Shown in pieces: positions 47,001-58,145 of a stretch of DNA of 64,000 bases. Each line of letters begins with the position of its first letter. Position 1 is the stretch's first letter. Position numbers and translations under genes: made by a program. Source of the DNA: Neurospora tetrasperma FGSC 2508 (taxonomy: Eukaryota; Ascomycota; Sordariomycetes; Sordariales; Sordariaceae); assembly GCF_000213175.1 (NCBI RefSeq), contig NW_009799100.1, positions 4,219,099 to 4,283,098 of the forward strand, read 5' to 3'. Below the pieces are notes generated by a model. The model was not told the DNA's origin. It saw only the letters and a program-made list of their open reading frames with translations, and did not search any database.

Positions 47001-50000
47001 GGAACCCTACTCTGCTGTTGAGCAGATTCTCTCGCACTATCCCGAGGCCGAGAAGCAACTCATCAACGCTCAGGATGTCCAACATTTCCTGCTGCTCTGC
47101 CAACGTCGTGGACAGAAGCCGGTCACCTTTGTGCCTGTTCTCGATGAGAACTTCGAGTTTTTCTTCAAGAAGGATTCGCTTTGGCAGTCGGAGGATCTTG
47201 CGGCTGTCGTTGGCAAGGATGTCGGCCGTACCTGTATTCTCCAGGGTCCCATGGCTGCCAAGCACGCTACCAAGGTGGACGAGCCCATCAAGGACATCCT
47301 CGACGGAATTCACAACGGTCACATCGCCTTGCTCACCCGTGATATGTATGGCGGCGATGAGAGCAAGATCCCTACCATTGAGTACTTTGGTGGTAAGCTG
47401 ATCGAGTCAGAAATTCCTCTCGATATCGAGGGTCTTACTGTCTCCTATGATGAGCACAAGAACACCTATCGTCTGTCCTCATCGCCTTCCGTTCAACTTC
47501 CTTCGCTGGACGCCTGGCTTTCGCTTCTCGCCGGACACCAAAGAAACTGGCGTTTCGCCCTTCTCCAGTCCGACGTCCTCGTCCAAGGACAAAAGTATCA
47601 GACCAACCCCATGCGCCGCATCTTTGCGCCGGCTCGTGGTCTGTTTGTCGAGATTCTACACCCGAATAACCCCGAAAAGACGGTCATTCTCGTTAAGGAG
47701 CAGCCACGCCCCAACCGCTACGCTGATGTCATTGAGGTCAAGCTGGACGGCAAGAACGAGATTGTTGTCAACATGATCAAGGATACCACGGCCCTCGGAA
47801 AGCCAGTGCCCCTCACTCTCAAGTTTATCTACAACCCTGAGGCTGGCTACGCTCCTATTCACGAGGTTATGGATGGTCGCAATGATCGCATCAAGGAGTT
47901 CTACTGGCGCGCGTGGTTCGGCGATGAGAAGCTTGACCTCGATTCCTCCGTTCATGAAGTCTTCGACGGCGGCAAGACCACCATCACCAGCGAGGCCATC
48001 AATGAGTTTGTTCACGCCGTTGGCAACACCGGAGAGGCCTTCGTCGACAGACCCGACAAGGTCATGTATGCTCCCATGGACTTTGCTATTGTTGTTGGCT
48101 GGAAGGCTATCACCAAGCCTATTTTCCCTCGCACCATCGACGGTGACCTGCTCAAGCTCGTCCATTTGTCCAACCAGTTCCGCATGATGCCTGGTGCTGA
48201 GCCCCTCAAGAAGGGCGACGTGGTTTCGACTACTGCTCAGATCAACGCTGTCATCAACCAGGAGTCTGGAAAGATGGTCGAGGTCTGTGGTACCATCACT
48301 CGTGACAGTGAGAAGGTCATGGAGGTTACTTCGCAGTTCTTGTATCGTGGTACCTACACCGACTTCGAGAACACATTCCAGCGCAAGGTGGAGACCCCTA
48401 TGCAGCTTCATCTTGCCACCTCCAAGGACGTGGCCGTCCTTCGCTCCAAGGATTGGTTCATGATGGATGATGTTGAAAACCCTGACATTGAGCTTCTCGG
48501 CCAGACCCTCACCTTCCGTCTCCAGACCTTGGTTCGCTTCAAGAACAAGACTGTCTTCAGCCACGTGGAGACCCAGGGCCAGGTTCTTCTTGAGCTCCCG
48601 ACCAAGGAGATTATCCAGGTTGCCACTGTCAACTACTACGCTGGAGAATCTCACGGAAATCCCGTCATCGACTACCTCCAGCGTCATGGTTCCTCCATTG
48701 AGCAGCCGATCAACTTTGAGAACCCTATCCCTCTGAGCGGAAAGACCCCCCTCCAACTCAAGGCGCCCTCGTCCAACGAGACTTATGCCCGCGTCTCCGG
48801 TGATTATAACCCCATTCACGTCTCCCGTGTCTTTTCCAGCTATGCCAACCTTCCTGGCACCATCACTCACGGCATGTACTCGAGTGCCGCGGTGCGCAGC
48901 TTGGTTGAGACCTGGGCTGCCGAGAACAAGGTTGGCCGCGTTCGCAGCTTCCACGCCTCTCTTACCGGCATGGTTCTTCCCAATGATGACATCAATGTGA
49001 AGTTGCAGCACGTCGGCATGGTTGCTGGCCGGAAGATTATCAAGGTTGAGGCTAGCAACAAGGAGACCGAGGAAAAGGTGCTCCTGGGCGAGGCCGAAAT
49101 TGAGCAGCCTATCACCGCTTACATCTTCACCGGCCAGGGTTCGCAGGAGCAGGGCATGGGTATGGATCTTTATAACAGCAGCCCTGTGGCCAAGGCTGTC
49201 TGGGATCGGGCTGACAAGTATCTCATGGACACTTATGGTATGTCCCTTACTTTTGTCTTTTTGTTGATTCCAATGCTAACAAGTCTATAGGCTTTGCCAT
49301 CACCAACATTGTCCGGAACAACCCCAAGGAGCTCACCATTCACTTTGGTGGCCCTCGTGGCAAGGCCATCCGCCAGAACTACATGTCCATGACTTTCGAG
49401 ACTGTGGCTGCCGATGGCTCGATCAAGTCGGAGCGCATGTTCAAGGAGATCGACGAGAAGACTACCTCTTACACTTACCGCTCACCCAACGGTCTTCTCT
49501 CGGCTACCCAGTTCACGCAGCCCGCTCTTACTCTAATGGAAAAGGCCAGCTTTGAGGACATGAAGGCCAAGGGACTTGTGCCCCGTGATAGCACCTTCGC
49601 TGGTCACTCTCTTGGCGAATACTCTGCGCTAGCTGCCCTTGCCGATGTCATGCCCATCGAGTCCCTCGTGTCCGTCGTCTTCTACCGTGGTCTCACCATG
49701 CAAGTCGCTGTCGAGCGCGATGAGACAGGCCGCTCCAACTATGGCATGTGCGCTGTCAACCCTAGCCGTATCAACAAGACTTTCACCGAAGAGGCCTTGC
49801 GGTTCGTGGTCGGTAGCATCGCAGAGACCACCGGATGGCTTCTTGAAATCGTCAACTTCAACGTCGAGAACATGCAGTACGTCTGTGCTGGCGACTTGCG
49901 TGCGCTCGACACCCTTGGCGGTGTGTGCAACGCTATCAAGATGATGAAGATCGACATTGAGAAAATGCGCAAGGAATACTCTGCCGAGACTGTCAAGGAG

Positions 50001-50369
50001 CAGCTGGTCGAGATCATCAAGTCGTGCGCCAACGACACTCAGGCTAAGCCCACTCCCCTCGTTCTCCAGCGTGGCTTTGCAACCATCCCGCTCCCCGGTA
50101 TCGATGTGCCCTTCCACTCGACCTTCCTGCGCTCTGGTGTCAAGCCTTTCAGAAGCTTCTTGCTCAAGAAGATCAACAAGACTACCATCGACCCATCGAA
50201 GCTTATTGGCAAGTACATTCCCAACGTGACTGCTAAGCCATTCGCGATCACCAAGGAGTATTTCGAGGATGTCTACCGGTTGACGAACTCCCCTAAGATC
50301 CAACAGATCTTGGCAAACTGGGATAAGTACCAGGAGGAGGGTGTCAGTGGAATCCCTGATGCGGAGTAA
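44038..50369 (+). CDS. FAS1: Fatty acid synthase subunit beta (AT, ER, DH, MPT)
   Basis: The exons are 44038-49237 and 49291-50369, giving 2092 residues. The 53-nt intron (GTATGT, ATGCTAAC, TATAG) joins TAT G to GC TTT. The start MYGTGTG is the first ATG after the presumed leader intron. The acetyltransferase has the nucleophile S286 in GTTGHSQGV. The enoyl reductase (FMN-dependent TIM barrel) begins near residue 600 ([17 protein letters not shown]) and includes [17 protein letters not shown]. The double hot-dog dehydratase shows [10 protein letters not shown] near 1587 and [10 protein letters not shown]. The malonyl/palmitoyl transferase follows, with [15 protein letters not shown] before the intron and the nucleophile S1840 in [13 protein letters not shown] after it. 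The MPT fold is completed by the N-terminus of the alpha chain. Length and domain order match fungal Fas1. The gene is head to head with FAS alpha. Confidence 0.99.
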
Positions 50370-51111
50370 CCGGTTTGTATGTTGAGGGGAACAAGGACAG
50401 CATGGCGGCGTTCGAGAGAGGAAAATTACTGGTATTGAGGCGGTGGGAATGTCTTCATGGATTATTTTGTTTTGTTCGCCGTGGTTTTTTTTTCCATGTG
50501 TTATAATCATTTTTTCATCATGGTTTTAGGCGTTTTAGACGATGTACTTTCGGCACGGAAAATATGTCAAGCATAGAAGGCAAATCAACAATGTTCGCTG
50601 AACGACGGTGCCCCCACCTGAGCGCTGTGAATCACCTCGCACACTATACTCATCTGTATGACCCTGCGTTCGTTGTTCCCAACTTGTCTTCCGGGCCCGT
50701 AAAGTCTGGCTGGTGCTGCAGCCATGACAAAATATCAAGAGTGATGAGCAGAGGGGTCAAGGTCAAGGCCCATTAAAGAGATGAGGAGCGGAATGGAGAA
50801 TGCTTTGCAGGTACGACTCTGCAAGTGTACCGTGAGAATGAGAAGGAAGATATAAGAAAGGAAGATGCCAGAAAGTGAATAGAATTGACTGCGAGAAGGA
50901 ACGGTGAAGCTACGGCGGGCCCGAGCATCGAAATGAGAAGGAGAAGGAGAAGGAAGCTCGTCAAGAGCAATTTCTACGTTGTCAAGAGCACGATTTGCAT
51001 CTTGTAGAAAACATCAACACAATATCAACTACACCATATCGACAGATTGTCAAGCAGCAAAAGAGGATCAGTTATCGCTCTCCCGCCATAACAACCTTCA
51101 GCTTGGAATAA
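50370..51111. other. Intergenic, FAS beta 3' flank
   Basis: This is the presumed 3' UTR and terminator of FAS beta. No further gene is recognised before the degenerate coding stretch that begins at 51112. Confidence 0.5.
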
Positions 51112-51873
51112 TATCTCGTCAACGAACCAACTCCGGTCATCACGAGTGCGCATTCACGAAACATCACGGAAAAGTATATCGATTCGAGCATTATCATTGC
51201 GCGCGGTCTCGGCCATTATCTGCGACGAACCCCTTGGAAAGAACACTGGACCTTTTCTATCCCCGTAAGTACCCGATGATCTTGACTGGGGATCATGCTA
51301 CGCAGCGCTAACGCTGAGTCATACCAGACTTACTTTCCGGCCATGAACCAAGAGGCAACCAGGAAAAACGACGAACTTCAGCGGCGCAGATGGGCTCTCG
51401 GCAAGATACATGCGTTCAAACAATCACTTGGCGAAAATCAACATAACCCTTCGCCAGGCTACGCGCTCAACAAGGAGCCTGGGTATGCAAAGGTGGTTAG
51501 TTTTATAAAGACCATGACACGTAACTTCTGGAACTCGCCAGACCTTGTAGAGGCTCACAAGTGGTCGATGGCGTAGGGATGCCTGTTTCCCGTGGACCGG
51601 TTCAATGATGAGCTTCTGCGGTCTGTGAAGGAGCAATTGCCGAGTGTCTTTGAGGAGGCATTACTCTGCCATCTTGAAGCCTGGGAAGAGTGGGTCAAAC
51701 AGATGATGGTTCATTGCGCGCAATACTTGGACTACCGGCTTGCTCGGCTGAAGCAACACCAGGAGATGGTGGAAGCGATAAAGGGAGATGACCGAGCCCC
51801 TGGGCCTGAAACCGATGGCGAAGGAGACGAGATAGCAGAAGGATATGAGAAAGCACAAACATTGGCGAACTAG
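51112..51873 (+). pseudogene. Broken or oddly spliced gene of unknown function
   Basis: Two blocks read like protein. The upstream block (51112-51264) has no ATG and is preceded by a stop. It joins in frame, through an intron with good signals (51265-51327: GTAAGT, GCGCTAACGC, TACCAG), to TYFPAMNQEATRKNDELQRR and on to KWSMA, where TAG at 51574-51576 stops it. The same frame resumes at once (GCLFPVDRFNDELLRSVKEQ) to 51873, giving helical, Glu/Lys/Arg-rich sequence (LLCHLEAWEEWVKQMM, LARLKQHQEMVEA). Either the TAG is a nonsense mutation, or it is the acceptor of an 81-nt intron from GTTAGT at 51496, which would also keep the frame. The missing start argues for an unseen first exon or for decay. 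No domain is recognised. Confidence 0.5.
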
Positions 51874-54162
51874 AAAACAGAGGAAAGTATGGAGAAGGGA
51901 AAGAGTACTAACTGTTCATACCGTAGCACCAGCGGTGGCTTGCTTTTGAATACAATATTTCAGCGCTGAAGATCGGTTTGATAACGCGGTTCTGGTGATG
52001 ACACTGCTTTTTGCCTCGTCGGACTATTTCGCGGGTTTGCATCCGCTGTTCACTCTTCAATATGCTCATGAAACTATCACGTAAATTCTTGATAACTTCA
52101 AGGTCACCTAGCTCGACAATTGAATCTATGGGTACGGCGATGTATTTACAACTGGATTACCAGGTCCATTGTTGCGTCATCTCACTACAGTTGTGTGCAC
52201 CCGTACTTTCGCCGCAGCGTTCTTCGAACTGTCGGTCTCGTCAATGCTTGAACGAAGACATTGCAAGGCCAAACAAGGCATGGAAGGCACAACACTGCAT
52301 ATTTTGATATTTTTTCTTTCATATAACGCCGACATGTGGGCTTTATACAGTCGGCCCGCTCTCCAGCCCTCCAACTACATATATGACTATACATTCGTCA
52401 TGCTGGAGCTCTCACCATATTCAATAACTTCGGACACCCAACAGGAGATCATCTCTAAAACTTCTGGGGGGCTTCGGGTGTCTTTGGGGAACACGATCGG
52501 AAGTCGGAACCTCGGAGCACCAGTACATACGTCGCTGTATGACTAAAACCGTTATGTGTCTCTGCCCAGTCCCAGGTTCTACAAACCACGCCGTAAACCG
52601 GAGCATCGCCGTTTGAGAACTCCAATGGAGTTGATTTAGTATTTCGAATGTGTTCAATATTGAGGATAGCACCGAGAGAAACCGAAGAGAAATGGGAGCA
52701 GAAATAAAACGAGAAGCAAAACAATAACAACGCCTCCAGGAACCACAGGTCAGCCTGGCCAGAGACGGCTTGTCATTATGCCTTACTGGCCCACATGCTC
52801 TTTTATCTACTTCCGTGGCACAAATCAGCGTCGTCGACTGTCCCTGAAGCCTGGAGGCCGGGAGGTTGCGTGTGACTACTGTGCAGAGCAGATGATGTCC
52901 GTTCCTGTTTCTTGATACTAACTTGCGCATTTCCTTCCTTCCATTCAGCTCTCTTCTTGTTCATTTCTGGGTATCCAAGCTGGGATGGCTGAGCTGAGGG
53001 AGGGAGAAAAGAAAAAGAAAAAGCCAAGGAAGCACAGACACTTTAGCCATACATACCTGTCTGAGAATGTCTCATTTTCCCTGTAAACATCAAGGGGTTT
53101 TCATGCTCCTGCGGGTAAGGAGGTGTCTAGAAAGACATGTGAGGTCTCGGGATGCCATGTGGCAGATTTTAAGCATGTCTTTTCAGAAAAAAGCAACAAA
53201 GGATTTCCAGGCTGAAGACTGAAAGGCCTTACACAGCGTCTCTCATAGTTTATGCATCATATAATGCAATATGTGCCTCACGATATGTACGATTAATGTC
53301 ATCACGCGACACTAATGCTGGGGTGAATGAAGGGTACAACAGTCCCGATGTGTACAGAGCACGGCTATGGAAACGGGACATTTGTATACAAAAAACTAGA
53401 AGAATTATGCTGTATGTTGGGTCGAAGGAATGAACGAATAGCCAACTGCAGGGTGCTGCAACGGCAGCAGCAGCAATGAACGCATGTAGCATACCTTATT
53501 CTGTATGGGGAACACTAGCTAGAGAAGAAAGGTAGGTATTAGACAAACCTGAAAGACATGCCTGATTGACAGCAATTTGTCTTGAACGGAGAACTTGGTA
53601 ATCGACGATTGACATAGCTCCTCAAAGCTGATTGCACATCCATGACATAGGCGGCGTTCCCGGAGGAGTGTACAGAAGCCATCAATGGGCCATCGACGCA
53701 CGCTGAGTGTTAGGGGAACTCGCAATAACTGATTGACCGATATTATACGAGGGAGTGAACAAGTTCGAAAACGGGAACATGGCTTTGAAGAGAAGTTCGT
53801 GCAGCATGACTGTCACCAACTGTGACATCCGTTACTTGATGAACGCTCAGCCCACGTAATCACGGAATTACAACTTCTGAGCCGGGACCGGTCCCGGAAC
53901 CGGCGGAACCGGAACCCGTCGGAATATACGATCGATATCAGACGAACTGTTGGAGTCTTCCAAGTGAGACAACGTGACGACTCCCCATGGGACCCGGGGA
54001 ACTGGTTGTTGGGGGGTTGAACAGTAGGGATGAAAGTCAAAACTCAAAAGGCCTAGCCCAGAATTTCCCATAAGTCCCGTCATTGCGGGTGCGCGCAAAC
54101 GTCCGTCGTCGTCCGTCCCTGTCGGAAGAAGGCCCCCCATGTTATCGGAAACCATCATCAGC

Positions 54163-54186
54163 CCTGCCTGCCTGCCTGCCTGCCTG
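54163..54186. repeat. CCTG tetranucleotide repeat, 6 units
   Basis: Six perfect tandem CCTG units in non-coding DNA. Confidence 0.95.
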
Positions 54187-54425
54187 CGCCCCTGTGCATT
54201 TGAAGACGCATTGGAAGGCAAGAACAACACATCAATCAATGGAATTAATGAATTGGCAAGCCACTCACCGAACCAATCTTTTGCTCCTATTTTCAATGCC
54301 GTGGAACATACCCATGAAGCACATAGTACATTGATTGCATGGTATCTGCTCAGTTTCCCCAGGATTTCAATTAGAATAGTCGTACTTTCCCATGGGCAAC
54401 GAAAATGTGTCAACTGGACGCAATG

Positions 54426-54437
54426 CCCCCCCCCCCC
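54426..54437. repeat. Poly-C tract, 12 nt
   Basis: A run of 12 C in non-coding DNA; on the opposite strand a G-run. Confidence 0.95.
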
Positions 54438-54541
54438 GCAGTTTCTACAAGTACATGTATCAGTTTCCGACCGACGGGATTCGGTCACATAGGATACCGA
54501 CATTCTGGTAGGCTGTATGAGCATCCGGAGGTTGATACTGC

Positions 54542-54557
54542 TTTTTTTTTTTTTTTT
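54542..54557. repeat. Poly-T tract, 16 nt
   Basis: A run of 16 T in non-coding DNA. Confidence 0.95.
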
Positions 54558-55100
54558 ATGTAGCATTGAGAGACCTCAGACCGAAAAGCAAAAAAGTTGG
54601 ATTTACTTCTTGCTAGACCTGATCACCACAACGTACATAGGTAGGTAACCACGATAGCTACGGGCACCATCGCCATCAACAGTTGCACCTACTTATCGCC
54701 CAGATACCAAAAATATCGACAGGCGAACTCAGCCTTACCTAGTCAAACTCACGTCAATCACTTTGTAAAAGCTGGTCATCAGGCTCACTCATCCTCACCT
54801 AAAATATGTACGTCTAAGCCGCATTCCGCTGTTGCGATTGCGATGGCATCCAAATAAGCCCAAGCCCCCCCTGCTTGGCAATTCTGGGGATCGTCGGGCG
54901 GTGAGTGATAAGTTCAGTGTCAAAAAGTCAATACACTACACTACACTAGTCAGTTAGTGATTTTCAACTTACATATTGGGCAAACCGACATCCAGAACTC
55001 TGAATGGTTCGCTGTTTCCCTCCCAACAACGTTTTGCACAACCCAAACCGGGCGAACCGAACGGAAGAGGTTCCAAAGTGTGGGTACGGCTCCCGCAATG

Positions 55101-55130
55101 TTTCGTTTCGTTTCGTTTCGTTTCGTTTCG
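55101..55130. repeat. TTTCG pentanucleotide repeat, 6 units
   Basis: Six perfect TTTCG units (30 nt), about 100 nt before the 36-T tract. Likely a polymorphic microsatellite. Confidence 0.96.
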
Positions 55131-55230
55131 TCACAGTCAAGGTTTTAGTGGGAAATGGAGAGACGCGGGCCGTCCCCTGTTTTTCCCTTTCTTTCGTTTC
55201 CTTGTTCCGTCTTCTTCTGTCCTCTACACC

Positions 55231-55232
<2 letters not shown>

Positions 55233-55268
<36 letters not shown>
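55233..55268. repeat. Poly-T tract, 36 nt
   Basis: A run of 36 T, the longest homopolymer in the window. The exact length may be uncertain because of sequencing. Confidence 0.95.
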
Positions 55269-55271
<3 letters not shown>

Positions 55272-56005
55272 CCTTCCTTCGCGCTAGTGTTTCAAAAGCC
55301 ACAGCATACTCCGCCATCATCCACCGCCTTCCTGCGCTCCCGACTGGGCTGACGACTTAAAGACGGTCCCTTCACGTCACTTGAGTACCACCTCAGTTCC
55401 GCTGTAGATCTCACCGGTTCTCACCGAGTTTTCGCAAAGGGTCTTGTCTTACTTGGCTCTCTCTCCGCTGCTATGACGAGCGATAGGTGGATCCGAATAC
55501 CTACCCTCTATGCTTCAGTACCGACCCCGAATTCTGCCTGATTTGTGTGCGTGTTCTAGACCTGCGTCTATCAGATTAGCGGCTTGTGTGTACTGGCCAT
55601 TCAGCGGTGCCATGTCCCGTGACTTTTTTTTGACCAGCTCACGGTGTCAAAGCGAGATGCAGAGAGAATGAAAGCCAGTTGGTAAGTAGAAATGGTCAAT
55701 TTAAACACCAGACATTATCGTATTTCGATGTTTTCCACTATATGCTATACATCCCATCAACTCGACTCGTTCTTCATCTTTCCAACTCTGCATCCTCCTG
55801 TTTTCTTCTTCTCTCTCCCGCATCCGCCTCCCCCAGTTTTCGTTTTGCCGAAACGTTGATATGCCACCTGGGACCAGCCCAGTGCGTGCACTACCGCCCG
55901 ATCGGTATACAAGAAGAAGAGAATATCCAGTGACCAAACCCGGGAACCAGTCCATCGTGATTTAGAAAGTTGGTAATAGTAATACCATGTTGTTTCTTGA
56001 AGAAG

Positions 56006-56032
56006 AAAAAAAAAAAAAAAAAAAAAAAAAAA
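56006..56032. repeat. Poly-A tract, 27 nt
   Basis: A run of 27 A in non-coding DNA about 0.5 kb from the 3' end of the 56549-58145 gene. Confidence 0.95.
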
Positions 56033-56548
56033 CAGTATGTCGCAGCAGTTAACCAGCAACCGTGCTTCGTTGTGTGCCATTCCATCTCTAAATGTTGAAC
56101 GAAAGTAAAGTGCAATGCTGATTCCTAATGTCATAACCATAAGATCGTAAGATAGAAAAGCAAGAAAGCCGGCCCATGGCAATACGTCGCTCACGTCATC
56201 TGACTCGAGCCACCACAGAAAGAGAAAAAGAAATTGAGGAAAAAGAAATTGAAGAAAAATGAACACCGCGCATATGCATGTAATCTGGGTTTCCAGATTC
56301 TTCTCGAAAGATATAAAAAAAAAGATTGAAACGCAATGCTTGATCCTCCCGCTTTTCATGATAAATCGTAGGTAAAAATCAATTGTGATAACGCCAAAAC
56401 TCGCTCAATATCGTAACGCGTAAGAAAATGGTGAACGTAAAACAATAAAAGAAAGCCGATGTGAATCGCAAAGTTTATCGTTGATACTGACAAAGGAGAT
56501 TGAACCGGTGAGGACCGCAATAACCATTGGTGAAGTGAAAAACATTGT

Positions 56549-58145
56549 TTAGCAGGCTGCTATGGGTTGATCAAGCCGCATCGGAGTAGGTTGGTGAGAT
56601 TGAGTTTGCGAGTGCCGCCGACCGAACACGTGCTGCATGATGGATCGTGGGCTGGCGTCAATACTAGGAAGGCTGACGGTCTTGTGGGTCAATGGCACGG
56701 GGATGCGATGGACCTTCCTGGAGGTCTGCCACTTCTCCTTGATGCAATCGTCGACAAGAGCCATGAGGCCAGAAGCCATGATAACACTAGTCAAACATGA
56801 TTAGAGGATGTCCAATCTTCCTTTTACCGGGTATGTGGAAAACTTACTCAGCAACATCGGTAACAGCATCAATGATCGTCTCATCAGCGATCCACATGAA
56901 GCATGGGGGAACCCACCCGCCAGCGCGCTCGTCGGCATCAACCTGAGCGGGCGATCGAGTCTCGGGAACAATGTGGGCGACCGGGGCGCTGAGGTTTCCG
57001 TCGCGGATGAGGTGGAATGAAACTTGACCCCCCATCTGTTTGTCGACAGAACGCTTCCAAGCATAGTTGTGACCCCACCACTCAAACTCGTACCGCTTGT
57101 TGTTCTTACCACCGCGGCGGTGCACATCAACACGGGCATAGTTGCTGAATTCAAGCTTGATGGTGTTGGTGGGAACGGCACGGTGCGTCTTGCCCTTGGA
57201 ACTGAGAGACATGCGCGAAGAGTTGCTGTGGTTGCACAACTCATCGTCACCGTAGCACGAGTCGCTGGTGTTGGGTCGGCTGGAGCAAATAGATGCAGCA
57301 CCAGACGTTGGTGTGCGCCGGAGGACGGGCTTGGACTTGGTCGCAGCACTGAGCGTCTTGATGGCCGTCGACATTGAGCGCTTCAAGTTGGGGCGATCGT
57401 GGTGGCTCTTGTTGACATCATCCCTGGAGGCAGCCCTAGACTTGGCCTTGGCCGCCGTTGACGACTCGGCGTACTTGCGCTTCGAGTTGCAGACCTCGCG
57501 CCCGGAGTCACGGCAGTACCGGCGCAGAGAGAATTCGCGCTTGGCCAAGTCGTACATGCGCAGATGGAAGAGTTGATAGACGGTTCTTCTGCGGCCAGTG
57601 ACGACAGTGTCGATGCGCAAGTTCATGTTCCCGTCCGACGTGTATTCATCGTGACGGATGGAGAGACGGTTGAGCGAGGGGAAGAGCTTGGCGAAATCCT
57701 GAGGGGTGGTTGCCCGGACGTTGGGTTCCACAAGTTCACGGCGGTACGTGGGGAGCGGCGGGATGCTGGTGTCCTCGGCCTCCACCACGGGTGATTCGTC
57801 ATCAAGGTCCATGGCGTCGAGATCCTGAGATGAGGCTGTCGTGGAGGCGTAGGTCTCTACCGAGGAACGGGGGTAGAGCGAAGTGGCTGGGCTGACATCG
57901 TCCTGGTAGACATATGGCTTGGGTTGCGAGTGGTGGTAAGAAGAGGGAGTATACAGGTCTTCCTCCGGCCTTGTCGACGTGCCCATAGCCTTGGGGTCTG
58001 AGAAGTAGTGGTCCTGAGTGGAATAGAGCGAAGTAGGGGCGGTAGAGTGAGTGAGGTGGGACTCGAACGAGTCGTGGCTCTGCTGGTGAGAGTGGCCACT
58101 GGAAGTGCTCTGGCTCGAGCCTTGTCTTCTATGACTTGACGACAT
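56549..58145 (-). CDS. Conserved-looking fungal protein, possible tubby/LURP-like C-terminal fold
   Basis: The exons on the minus strand are 58145-56848 and 56786-56549, giving 511 residues. The 61-nt intron (GTAAGT..CTAG) joins GCT GA to T GTT ATC. The first 130 residues are disordered (Ser/His/Gln/Thr-rich) with an acidic patch (DLDAMDLDDE). A structured part begins near residue 150 with FPSLNRLSIRHDEYTSDGNM, then RRTVYQLFHLRMYDLAKREF and SLRRYCRDSGREV. A basic Ser/Lys-rich insert interrupts it, and it resumes with TIKLEFSNYARVDVHRR, YEFEWWGHNYAWKRSV and GGWVPPCFMWIADETI. A hydrophobic helix follows (DVIMASGLMALVDDC). The alternating strands ending in a buried helix suggest a tubby/scramblase/LURP-type barrel, which in other members binds phosphoinositides. 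That is inference from pattern, not a recognised signature. The role is unknown. Confidence 0.88.

Larger units (their letters stand above)
51874..56548. other. Long non-coding region with many simple repeats
   Basis: No supportable gene in 4.7 kb. Homopolymers and short tandem repeats cluster here (54163-54186, 54426-54437, 54542-54557, 55101-55130, 55233-55268, 56006-56032). Copies of GGTAGGTA occur at 53531 and 54638. Open frames present are rich in Phe/Lys from the homopolymers. Confidence 0.55.

Noticed and set aside
45028-49011. Long minus-strand open frames (764 and 451 codons) opposite FAS beta
   Set aside because: Same codon-bias effect; no domains, and FAS beta occupies the sense strand throughout.
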